Under the pieces are notes generated by a model. The model saw only the letters and a list, made by a program, of their open reading frames with translations, ran no database searches and was not told the origin of the DNA. From contig OZ024850.1 of NCBI GenBank assembly GCA_964017145.1, forward strand, positions 401,514 to 465,513: a stretch of DNA of 64,000 bases. The letters are read 5' to 3'. The position numbers and the translations under genes were made by a program. Source of the stretch: Agrocybe praecox (Eukaryota > Basidiomycota > Agaricomycetes > Agaricales > Agrocybaceae). How positions within the stretch are numbered: the first letter of the stretch is position 1; the number at the start of each line of letters is the position of its first letter. Positions 39,765 to 49,480 of this stretch are shown here, in pieces.

Positions 39765-40386
39765 TTCATAACCAGCCAATGTCACATGGCGTTACTTTTC
39801 TGTGACATTTCTTCCCAACTAGTGTTGCCGCGGTTTGGTCCTGAATGCATACCTGAACGTGAACTGGACGCAACTGGACTTCAGTCCGGTTCAGAGAGGC
39901 CAAATTTTTTTGAACCGAACACCATGTTCAGTTCAGTGTTCGTGTTTTTACATGTGAGAACCGAATGCATAGAAAAAGACATGTAAAATGTGTTTAAAAT
40001 ACAATTTTCTTCATGAATAATGCAGTGTTTGATGCATAAAAGCCAACATCAAGTGGTTTTTACTGTTACTAACATGGAGGTGGCAAATCTGGGAGTGGCA
40101 TTTTGGCGCCGAACAAGCCAAAGCATCATCTAAATTAGACAAAACCTGTAATTTTGGCACATATATTACTGTCCTTGCTTTAAATTCAATGCTTGCATAC
40201 TGCCATACACTATATACCACTTTTATTGCTTCAAAAATGTTCAAAATATATGCCAAAACTATTTGGCATTTGAAATACGTCCAAATGCGAATCGAACACT
40301 ACATTCAGTGTTCAGCAAAATTGTAGATCCAGACAGGCGGTTCTGTTTGGCGTTCACCAAACTTGGCCAAAGAACTGGACGGAACC

Positions 40387-40803
40387 TGTCAGGGTTTCTT
40401 TTATTTCTCTTATTTTTTTATATTTATTTCGCATTTTTCCTTTTCTTAATTATGTAGATATCTTATCTCTTTTACATCTTTGATTATCTCCTTGATTATC
40501 TCTTTGATTATCACTCAGATCTTTGATTAGATACTTATCATCCTTATTTCCCATGAGCACTGCCTCAATCACTCCACCTCATTCTTCTCCTTGTTTCATG
40601 ATGACATTGTCTTATTCATCATTCCTTTATGATGTCATTGTTTTACTCATCCTTCTGTTTCATGATGTAATGTAGGAATATTCTAGAACACCTGTAGAGT
40701 ATAAATACTGTAGCTGTAGGTAGCTGTAGCCCCAGCTTCAATCTCTTAGGATATCCACTATCATTGGTGTGATCTCTTAGAACCATTGAGTGTCTCTCTC
40801 TCT

Positions 40804-40839
<36 letters not shown>

Positions 40840-40889
40840 CTTGTCTTTGTTGGTGGCCTTGTCACACTGATCTTAGTGTTGCCCTGACA
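40387..40889. mobile_element. solo LTR, 503 bp, TSD GAACC
   Basis: Starts TGTCAGGGTTTC and ends TTGCCCTGACA, with an 8-bp terminal inverted repeat (TGTCAGGG). It is bordered by GAACC at 40382-40386 and 40890-40894. Inside is a likely promoter, AGTATAAATACTG near 40700, about 190 bp before the 3' end. It is a product of LTR-LTR recombination of a retrotransposon inserted into the MITE. Confidence 0.88.
40792..40838. repeat. (TC)n microsatellite
   Basis: An almost pure TC run of about 47 bp inside the solo LTR, interrupted once by TTCA. Confidence 0.9.
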
Positions 40890-40911
40890 GAACCGGACCA
40901 CAGCAACACTA

Positions 40912-42187
40912 TTCCCAACAAGGCCAAAACTTATCTTGAGGATACTACCAGGTTGATTACAAGAGGATCACACATTTTTTGTTGATTTTGACTTTGCCAT
41001 AATTTTTTGAAGCACACCTAGAGTATGATCTATAAGTTTCAGAGAGAAATACCAACTTTTCAACTAGAAGATCCCAAAATACTACTTTAATGCCAAACCA
41101 GCCTTCTCCATCTTGTTCATTAAAATATCTGGCAGCACTCGATGACCCCTATACTTTTTTGCAGTCTATGTGGCCTGACTACCATTTAAACTACAGGTAT
41201 ATGCATCTACAAGCCTCCATAATTCATTAGCAAACTGTTGCCTTTGTCAGAAATAACTAGACCACATGATCAAGATTGGGTCTGATCACATCATAGTTTT
41301 GCCTGATCAGGATGATGTTTGTGGCAAGATCAGGTAAACTGGAAGCTGATCTATATTTGTGATTCAGACCACTTCAGTGGACCCATTCAAGGTACCTCCT
41401 AGGCTACAGAATTTGGCACTTTATTGCAGCCTAGAGGGGTTCAAGAAAAAGAATGAAAAGTTGGAAAATAAAAAAAGAAAATTGTATGTTTTTTTTCTCA
41501 GCATTTGTTGAAATAATGTAGCATTCACAGTTCTTTAGTTTGTTTATCAGTTGTCGCGCTGTGACACGTATCACTTCTATCATGTGTATCACTCAATCCC
41601 ATATCCCGAATTGTGTTCTTTCCCATTCCTCAATTCGTTCTATACGCACTGAGGTATGTTTTAAGTTATTCTATCTTTTATATCTTACTTATCCCCTCTT
41701 TACCATATAGTACTTACTTCATGCATAATAGGTAAAGTTACTAATACTATAATAGTTTGTTCTATACGCACTGAGTACTTACTTCGTGCATAATAGATTC
41801 TGACAGGTTATGGGCCCCACTAGCGCGAACTGAACCAGCACCCACTCATACGAACTCAACAATAGGTACTCAAGGTACCCGTGGCAATCCCACAGCTGCC
41901 GGATTTTCCAAACATCGAAAATCGCAGCGCTGTCATGCGTCATATTTGATTGAACATGAATGAACCTGAAATTGCATAAGAGATCATTCGTTTATTTTTA
42001 AATTTCAATATTTCCTTTTTCATATTCTCCATTTTAATTTCCCATCACAGCTCTATCACAACATTAAGGCACCAATTCTTCTGAAATCTATTCAGTCTAG
42101 GCTAAAGTCATGAAACTGTCGCCACGATCCAAGACAAATCACTCCTTCCTCTCAATGTTCATCGTCTTACGCGTTCAACTCTGAAAA
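40912..42187. other. AT-rich intergenic region with short duplications
   Basis: No gene is supported. A stretch containing TTCTATACGCACTGAG and ACTTACTTC.TGCATAATAG occurs twice (about 41638-41730 and 41761-41800), indicating a local duplication. Confidence 0.4.
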
Positions 42188-42670
42188 ATGTCTTCCCTTT
42201 CTGTTCAATCCTTTGTTCAACAGTCCAAGGATGTCGTCAATTCTTCTGGACCTCAGAAAATCAACAAAGCGTCAATATATCTGTTTATTCAAATCACCGG
42301 AGTTTTTGATGCAAATAAAAATTGCGAATATTGGCTAGCGACACATTATATGGAGGATCACATTTTTCAAGAAGGAGACACTGTCAGTTTTACGTACAGA
42401 ATTCAGCCAGACGACACATCAAAAATCATTCGCCTCAAGGAAATCGTGCATTATGAACGAGGAATTATAGTTTTTGCAGTATCGACCACCAGGAAATCAG
42501 CACCGGCATTATTCACAAGACCCCATATTGCTATCCCACGATCACAAGTGTCCCTCAGAATCATGCAGAAGATAAGATATGCCTACGCTTACATCACACA
42601 ACAGCACAGCATATTCACCACTTATCTATATCCGTCGCATTCCATCTACTCTATCAAAAGACTTCGATGA
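42188..42670 (+). CDS. hypothetical protein, up to 160 aa
   Basis: An open frame starting MSSLSVQSFVQQSKDVVN after an A/T-rich leader. The middle part (KASIYLFIQITGVFDANKNC, then TYRIQPDDTSKIIRLKEIV) looks like beta-strand-rich protein sequence. The last 40 or so codons look less protein-like, so a splice site or an earlier end is possible. No family recognised. It lies among transposons and could belong to one. Confidence 0.3.
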   Translation: MSSLSVQSFVQQSKDVVNSSGPQKINKASIYLFIQITGVFDANKNCEYWLATHYMEDHIFQEGDTVSFTYRIQPDDTSKIIRLKEIVHYERGIIVFAVSTTRKSAPALFTRPHIAIPRSQVSLRIMQKIRYAYAYITQQHSIFTTYLYPSHSIYSIKRLR

Positions 42671-43620
42671 CATCATGCAAAGCCCAGGCCATCAAGCGGC
42701 TGTGCAACCATCATTCCAAACACATGATTTGATGTCACATGCCTATCACGAGTCACTATGAGTCACAGGAACTGATACATCAACAACGCGGCTACGCTAA
42801 GGTTACATCCGCCAAATATAGCAATCCATCAGCTGGAAATAGCTCGATTCCTTCCATCCGTCGATTTCACTAATCGTCAAGTCAACTATGATCGATTTAT
42901 CATTCAAGAAGATGTGCTTGGTCATTCTTTGCTGCGCATTAGTCAACTTTTTTATTTATTACTCATTCTTATTCATTTCTTAGTCATTTCATCGATCGAT
43001 GGACAGTTTTCTCCTTCTTTTCCATCATTTCAACCCATTCCTTTGTCATTCCTGACTCACTCGCTCAGTCAGCCTATTCATTTAACCCCTTATTCTTTGT
43101 CATTCGTTTTAACCTTACTTACCATCGATTACTCATGCCTTGCAGGATTTGTAGTATAAAAGCTAGTTAGATCCTGTAAAGTAGACAAGAAGTACACCCC
43201 TATCATAGGACAATTGTACCGATTCAAGCAGCTATTTTTCAGTTCAGTATTCGTTCAGTCAATTCTCAGTCTCGGCAGTCAATTCTATAGCTTGGAAAAC
43301 GTTCCAAGCTTCGATTATTCTTTTCTATTTCGACGTTTACTCTGATTTCAAAGTGGAATATGTTCACTTTGATTTCTACTCTCTTATTCAATCTCAAACT
43401 TTTGTCTAGGACAAAAGCTCATCACAAACCCTTAAACCTATACAATCTTTACACCAACAAACCATTCCTAGGAACGAAGTAACTTTATTCTCACCCCTGA
43501 ACTCACAGGGAGAGAGTCGTCTTATCTAGGTCTAGCCCACTCTTTCTCTGGATTTTGTTGTTGGTTGTGTTTTGTGTGATTGGCAAAGCATAAATCACCG
43601 ACAGAAAAATCATCTTTCAA
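42671..43620. other. possible LTR-like or promoter-containing sequence
   Basis: A TATA-type promoter (GTAGTATAAAAGCTAG at about 43150), followed by a leader-like stretch with repeats such as CAGTCAATTCT (43256, 43277), resembles a retroelement LTR or leader. I could not find paired TG..CA ends or a target duplication. Confidence 0.25.
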
Positions 43621-43811
43621 CAGTTGAAGAGCTCGACATATGGCCAAAGAGTGTCCTTGGCCACTATGGAGGGTGGGATCCAGTGCTCTCATGGCCAAGG
43701 CCATTGAGTCTGTGAATATAATGATCTGTTCGCAGTTGTCTTGCTGGGTAGCAAGGACAATCGCCGAGCAAATGGCAAAGAGTTCTGCATCGGGGGCAGT
43801 TACTCATCCAC
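43621..43811 (-). pseudogene. LINE RNase H fragment
   Basis: The minus strand encodes VTAPDAELFAICSAIVLATQ, then IIIFTDSMALAMRALDPTLH and SGQGHSLAICRALQL. This is a close match to the RNase H segment of the LINE at 61.9-62.1 kb in this window (VTAPDAELFVIRSAIVLTTQ). It is a fragment of about 190 bp with neither end of a LINE, so it is a deletion relic or part of a rearranged copy. Confidence 0.8.
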
Positions 43812-43980
43812 ATATGGACACGACACTGTACCGTAACATACGATAGAGCGCGCATATGTGGTGTACCGTATGATATGGAACCAATGTGTTCGCTGAACCG
43901 CTCGATAGAGGAGTCCCAATATAGAAACTGAATCCTGCATTCTGGTTGGCTAGCCAATATCTGTCAGTGCACTTCGGCGA

Positions 43981-44551
43981 TGATGAGCTCGCAACCCGAA
44001 TGGCCGTGCCAAAAACACAACCAATCTAGTTCATGATACTCGACGTGCAAGGAGACTAGTTCAGGCGGTCCAATAGAACAACACAGTAGTACGAAAGTCG
44101 CTAAACGAGGGTCGAGACGAGACCGAGGACGAGAGCTGAGGCTTGGACGGGCGAGAAATGCGAAGATGAAAATGAGACTCGAAACGCGGGCACGAAATTG
44201 CTTGTATTTCTTCTAGCTACTGCAGTTGTAAATACGAGCGCTACGAGCTCCTATCTGTATCATAATATCAAGAAAAACAGTGTTTAGCATGCTCAAGAAC
44301 TGAAAAAACGATAAGAAGAATACAAATTGAGCTTTTGATATGCGAAATTAGGCAGAAAGTAATAAGGAAGAAGAGAGTCGAGCGCGAATCCAGTCTGTAG
44401 CGCAAAGGTTGTGGAGCGAAGTGGGAATTGTGAGCCTCGAAGATGTTCATTGTCGAGTTCGAGGTCCGAGTTGATGACGGACGTCGCGTCCTATGTTATG
44501 TTGTGATGTGTTTCCGTGTCGGCACGGCTCCGAGCACTGCCACACTCATCA
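43981..44551 (-). repeat. Gypsy 3' LTR
   Basis: 571 bp, TG..CA. Nearly identical to the other LTR; differences are mostly transitions. No nested insertion in this copy. Confidence 0.93.
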
Positions 44552-44561
44552 TCCTCCTCCC
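44552..44561 (-). promoter_or_regulatory. polypurine tract of the Gypsy element
   Basis: On the minus strand GGGAGGAGGA directly touches the 3' LTR, the position where plus-strand DNA synthesis is primed. Confidence 0.8.
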
Positions 44562-45079
44562 AACTGAAATGCAGACTGTCCACAGTCTGAAGCAAGAAAA
44601 AGGAGACGAAAAAAAAGAAATAGAAAGGAAGAAAAATGGATTGGGGACTATGTCAGTATAAAGATTTGCATAGCACGGAGTACCGAGATAGATGGCATGT
44701 CAAGAAATATGGAAGTTCTGAGTTGAAAAACTTTTAACAGAAAAATGAAAGCGTAGGAAATTTCAAAGACGGCAACAAGAAAAGATGAATAAGAAAACAA
44801 TAAGCAAGTCAAGAAAGAGCCAATGCGCTATCGAGAATAAAGAAAAACAAAGAATATGGGGTGAGACGAGAGTTGAAGTTTGTACTTAGATAGACCATTT
44901 TATATTTAAAAATTTGTCAAGAAATTGTCCGTATGCAGAAAAATTTGAAGGAGGACGCAGGAAATAAAGAACATGAAGCATAAAGGCAAAAGGCAATGAA
45001 GATGTAAACGTACGGAAAATCATACAATGTTCAACAAGTGCGTCCTCTCAACTGAAAGAAAAAACCCACGTCGCCAATC

Positions 45080-46454
45080 CTACTCATCGTTGATGATTTC
45101 TAAGTTCGCCAAATCATCTAGCACCTCGGTATCCTCAGGGTCAGCCTCGGTTGATGCCTTGAGCTCCCATAGTTGCGCAGTCGAAATGTCAAGAAGGTCC
45201 TCGAGAGGTGGTAGTGGTATATTTTGGCACGCAAAGTACGGAATGACACGGAAAGCAGCTATAGGGCGATGGAGAAGCGAGCCGTCGAGCTCCGCGACGA
45301 TGTAGGCACCTCCTAGGTTACGGGATATGATGATGAGAGGGCCTAGGTATCGAGCGCACATCTTGCGGTTCAAGGACTTCTCGATGCGTGTATTCCGTAT
45401 CAAGACGAGGTTGCCGAGTTTAAAGTCAAAGCTTCGGATGGTGTTGGAATTGTCGCGCTCAAAATGTATGGCTGCTTGAACTTGTGCCTCATAGACTTTG
45501 CTATGGAGTTGGTTGAGGTGTTCACGGCGCTTCTGAAGGGCGATTGCACGTCTGGTAATGAGATCCGTCGTTGATAGGATGGTGTCTGGTGGTGGCATGA
45601 GATATGATGCTTCGGAGATGTCAAAGGGGAGCAAGGGGTGCGTCCCAGTTGCCGCAAAATATGGGGAGCATCCCATACGGCGCCGAACCGACACCCTGTC
45701 TGCCCAAAACACTGAATATGCTGATCCTGACCACTTTGACTGATCACCGTCGGCTGCCTTGAAAAGCGCTTCCCTGACATCGTAGTGTGAACGTTCAATA
45801 AGTCCATTAGCGCGTGAGTTGTAGCCTGAGATGCGGATGTGGTTGATGTGATACCGCTTTGAGAGGTACTCAAGGGCTTTGACGAACGGTGGCCCATTGT
45901 TGGTGACGATTTCGTAGAGGGATCCCCATCGGTACACGAAGTCGCGCAAGATCCATTCGCCTAGGGCTTGAGCCGTCTCCCTCGCTAACATGCTGAATTC
46001 GACGAAATGGATTAGGCTGCAGCGGCCCTGTACGACATATTTGAAGTGACCGGATTTTGGCATGTGCATCGTGTCCATGTAAACTCGACCGAATAAAGGT
46101 GCGGGAACTGCGACTGTAGGTGGAATGAGGAGCTTCTGGGTGTTTCGTATTTGACAAAGGTGGCAAGTTTTGATGAACCATACGATGTCGGACTTCATGA
46201 ATGGCCACCAATAACGAAGGGATATGTGAGTGATGGTTGGATAAATGCCATGATGACCGAGCTCATCGTGTGCGGAAATGATGAGAAAAAGACGACGCAG
46301 AATGGGAACAAAAAGTTTATGCTCGCCGTTTGGATTCTTCTTCCAAAGGCGGCCTGAAACTACGAAAAATTCAGTACAGTAACGAATGAAAGAAGGTAAA
46401 TCTACGGAAGAAATATCAGAAGGATGTTTCAAATCTTCATGCCAGCGCAGAACC
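45080..46454 (-). pseudogene. Gypsy integrase domain
   Basis: Starts in the frame broken by the MITE (VLRWHEDLKHPSDIS). The HHCC zinc finger is visible as HDELGHHGIYPTITH... and CHLCQ. The catalytic core has YMDTMHM (first Asp), then VTNNGPPF, where the second catalytic Asp is Asn, and later LIERSHYDVREALF (Glu). The C-terminal part has LNRKMCARYLGPLIIISRNL; I see no chromodomain. The stop at 45080 leaves about 520 bp to the LTR. The Asp-to-Asn change (ACCGAC to ACCAAC) fits CpG decay and would inactivate the enzyme. Confidence 0.9.
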
Positions 46455-46463
46455 TGCGCGACA

Positions 46464-47318
46464 GCCAGTGCGGACAGATTTATGCATCAAGTTCTGGTAA
46501 TTGCCCAATTAAGGTGATGCATCCACAGTGGCCGTGGCCTAGTGGCCCAAATTCATGTATCAAGCCCTCTGGCTGGCTTATTGTGACTGTTTGTGACTTA
46601 TCACCTGATAGTCATGTGTTTATATTTGATGGGATCAAAATCCATGCACATGACTTTTTGCTTGCCTCTATTTACATGTTTGGGCTCCACTCATATGTTT
46701 ATATGGCCTCAAATACAAACAAACAATAAATAATAATGTTAGCAGGCAGGGGCATGCAGGATACCAAACACACAAGGCCATTGAGTGATGTCACATCCAA
46801 ACAACCCAATAAGGCAAGAGGACTTTGGACTTTGAGATTTTGAGATAAAAGCCTTTGATAGATGATAGACGGGACTGAGATAAGACTAGATAAAAGATAA
46901 GTCTATTTTTGGCGCAATCTATTTTTAGAACACTTTACATATTTGGTTAGTTCAAGCCTAAAATGGTATAGAACACATTTTTGATGATTTTAGAATTTAT
47001 TTTTGGCTTGCTATAAATATTTCAATCTTTTATTTTGATTTGTATCTGGCTTTCTACGGATATTTTGCGTTTTGTGGCTGAACCGTTGATGATTATGTAA
47101 TAAAAAATATTTAGCATAACTTTTGAAATTTTCTCTACAACTTTGATTTTTGGTGGCTGTGCACCAGATCACATGACTTTCACATGACTACGGCCCTCTA
47201 GTCACTGTCAGTCACCTTGATGCATGGCCTTGGGCCTTGTGGCCATTTCCGCTGTGGATGCATCACCTTAATTGGGCACCTACCAGGAACTCATGCATGA
47301 TTCTGTCAGTAGTTAGTG
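46464..47318. mobile_element. Mutator-like MITE copy 1 (855 bp, 9-bp TSD)
   Basis: Long terminal inverted repeats of about 70-100 bp: both ends share TGCCCAATTAAGGTGATGCA and then TCCACAG inside a longer imperfect match. Outer ends are GCCAGTGCGGACA and, inverted, CACTAACTACTGACAG. It is bordered by the 9-bp duplication TGCGCGACA at 46455-46463 and 47319-47327. There is no transposase; the interior is AT-rich. 9-bp duplications with long TIRs are typical of Mutator-like elements. It interrupts the Gypsy pol frame between RNase H and integrase. Confidence 0.88.
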
Positions 47319-47327
47319 TGCGCGACA

Positions 47328-48368
47328 CGTTCTTCTGCCTTAGCGGCTTTTGCAGGTCAAGGGATAATGGAATATGATGGAGTGTTGGTGATGTCAGAAG
47401 GTGTTGAGCTTTGTTGAGGGTCGGTAGCTGGGATTTCGGTGATATATATAGAAACGGGAGGTTGGAGAATCTTCTGTGGTGATGTGGGATTGAGAAAGTG
47501 GAGGAATCCATGGAGTCGGTCGATCCAGTCATCGAAGTCTTCATTGTCGTTTTCTGGCTCATCGCCGGGCTGAGGTCTTCGTCTTGAGAGGCCGTCGGGT
47601 CCGTGAAAAGCTGCCGGTACGTGAACTAGTTCAAAATGAAAGGTTAGAATAGCAATTATCCAACGGTTGATGCTTGCGGAAGGGTCGATGTCGGGATTGG
47701 CAAGCATCCCTTTGATATACTTTGCATCGACTTCAACTACGAGGTTCCGGACGCCTATGACATCGTTCTTGAGGGCTCGGAGTGCACAATAAAGGCCGTA
47801 TAGTTCGAGTTTTGGTTGTGAGAAGTGAGCCTCATGTTCATTGAGAGTGATAGAGCCGAATCTTGAGAAATACCGGACTGCTGGGTTGTCGATGCTGCAC
47901 TGGCTGAGGATGAAACCGACCGCAATGAAGGAGGTGTCGACCGAGACGATGACAGCTGATGGTGATTTATAGTTGATAGGTCGAAGTGCTGGTGAAGTTA
48001 AGAGGGCTGACTTGAGGTCTTCTTGGGCCGCTGATTGCAACGGACCCCATTCGAAGGGTTGATTGTGTCGAAGAAGCTTTGAGATATGGTGTGCACAATG
48101 GGCAAAATTGCGGATAAAGATGCGGCAGACTCCTATTGTTCCAAGGAAAGAACGGACGTCAGTAATATTAGAGCATGGGCCCCAATTTTTGATAACAGCA
48201 GTACATTTTACGCAAGGTAAATGACCTTCGAAGGTACAACGATGACCAAGAATGGTCACTTCGGGAGCACAAAGAATAGATTTGAAGCCAGATAACGTAC
48301 CACCAGCGTATTTGACACGCTGAACGACTCTGTTGAGAGTGATAAAATGTTCCCAGATGAAGCGTCAA
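47328..48368 (-). pseudogene. Gypsy RNase H and connection region
   Basis: Continues the RT frame. The RT thumb/connection gives SFLGTIGVCRIFIRNFAHCA and HNQPFEWGPLQSAAQEDLKS. RNase H has VSVDTSFIAVGFILSQ, then FSQPKLELYGLYCALRAL and VVEVDAKYIKGM, and ends HVPAAFHGPDGLSRRRPQPG. In-frame TGA codons at 48365-48367 (I-stop-RFIWEHF) and 47357-47359 (P-stop-PAKAA) replace expected CGA codons. Confidence 0.88.
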
Positions 48369-49480
48369 ATACCAGGGTTGTTCGGGTGTGTTTCAAAATC
48401 ACTGCTTGGTAAAATATATCTTGAAGTCGGTCCTCGGACTGGAATATCGTCGATGTATGGGAACGTAATGTCGGGAATTTCTGGGCTGAGGATGAAAGTA
48501 ATGTCGTCGTGAAAAATTGGGACTGAGTTTGTCCATCCCATGGGTAATGTTGTGAGACGAAGGGTACCTAGAGGTGTTTGAAAAGTTGTTAGATCTCGGG
48601 ACTCTAGCACGAGCGCCCGTTCGTCATAGCTGATGAACATATCCATCATAGCAAAGCAAGCTCTGCACGAAAATCTTTCTGCAATTTGGTCAGTAAAAGT
48701 TGGAACACCTGCGTGTTTAATTGTTGCGTTGTTTAAGTCTAAGAGAGCTTGTAAAATGCGGAGGTCACCATTAGCTTTCCTAGTCCATTGCCAGGCGGAT
48801 CGGTAACTGGAGTTTGAAGGTTCGAAAACGCCGGTGTCGATCTTGCGTTGTATGGCGGCCACTACTTTGTCGAAGATGCCAGGCGGAATTCGGCGGTTCT
48901 TGACAACCCAAGGCGTATGCGGAACTGTCGGGATGATGATAGGCGGAAAGAAGTCTTCTCGTAGATGTCCTCGTTCGGCGTTGTTCCAGGCGAAGGCGGT
49001 GTTATGTAGCATGACGAAGTGGTGTAATAGTTTTCGTTCCTCAGGCCAGAGGAAGCGTTCGGGATGATACTGGTCCATGAGTTGTCATCGTTCTTCGGTG
49101 TATCGTCCTGTAGGTGAGAAGGGTGGTGGATTCAGAGTTAGTACTGGCATGGTTGCTAATGGGTTGCCAATAATGTGTCGGACTATGCGGAATTTTTCAG
49201 GTAGGGTAGTCGAGACTGGCTTGATGCGTTTTGCGACGGGCTTATACTTGCGATTGGCGAATGTTGAAGTTGGTTCTTTGGAGGTTGGGGTATTGTTGGC
49301 TAAATCTGGAGATGAAGATGAGAAGATTAGTGGGTTTGGTTTAGTAAAAGGTACATGAGATGACAAAGACAAAGACACATGAGAAAAGAATGAAAAAGAA
49401 GAAACTGTTTCTGAAAGCAAGGCTTCACGTCGTCGTAAGCAAGAAAAAGAAGAGTCAACGACGTTATCCTCGCTTTTCAC
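48369..49480 (-). pseudogene. Gypsy reverse transcriptase
   Basis: The N-terminal linker is KRIKPVSTTLPEKFRIVRHI. RT blocks include YRSAWQWTRKANGDLRI, FAMMDMFISYDERAL, FQTPLGTLRLTTLPMGWTNS and the catalytic motif FPYIDDIPV. A TGA at 49085-49087 breaks the frame between RYTEER and QLMDQYHPERF; the rest is continuous, so the whole of pol was one reading frame. Confidence 0.9.

Larger units (their letters stand above)
39820..40911. mobile_element. hAT-type MITE with 8-bp TSD, carrying a solo LTR
   Basis: Ends TAGTGTTGCCGCGGTTTGGT and, inverted, TAGTGTTGCTGTGGTCCGGT; bordered by TTCCCAAC at 39812-39819 and 40912-40919. Without the nested solo LTR and its duplication it is about 584 bp, close to the 581 bp of the neighbouring MITE, whose ends are also TAGTGYTGY. 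The two therefore look like related families. Confidence 0.88.

Noticed and set aside
42671..43620. full LTR call around the TATA promoter near 43150
   Set aside because: I could not find paired TG..CA termini or a direct duplication.
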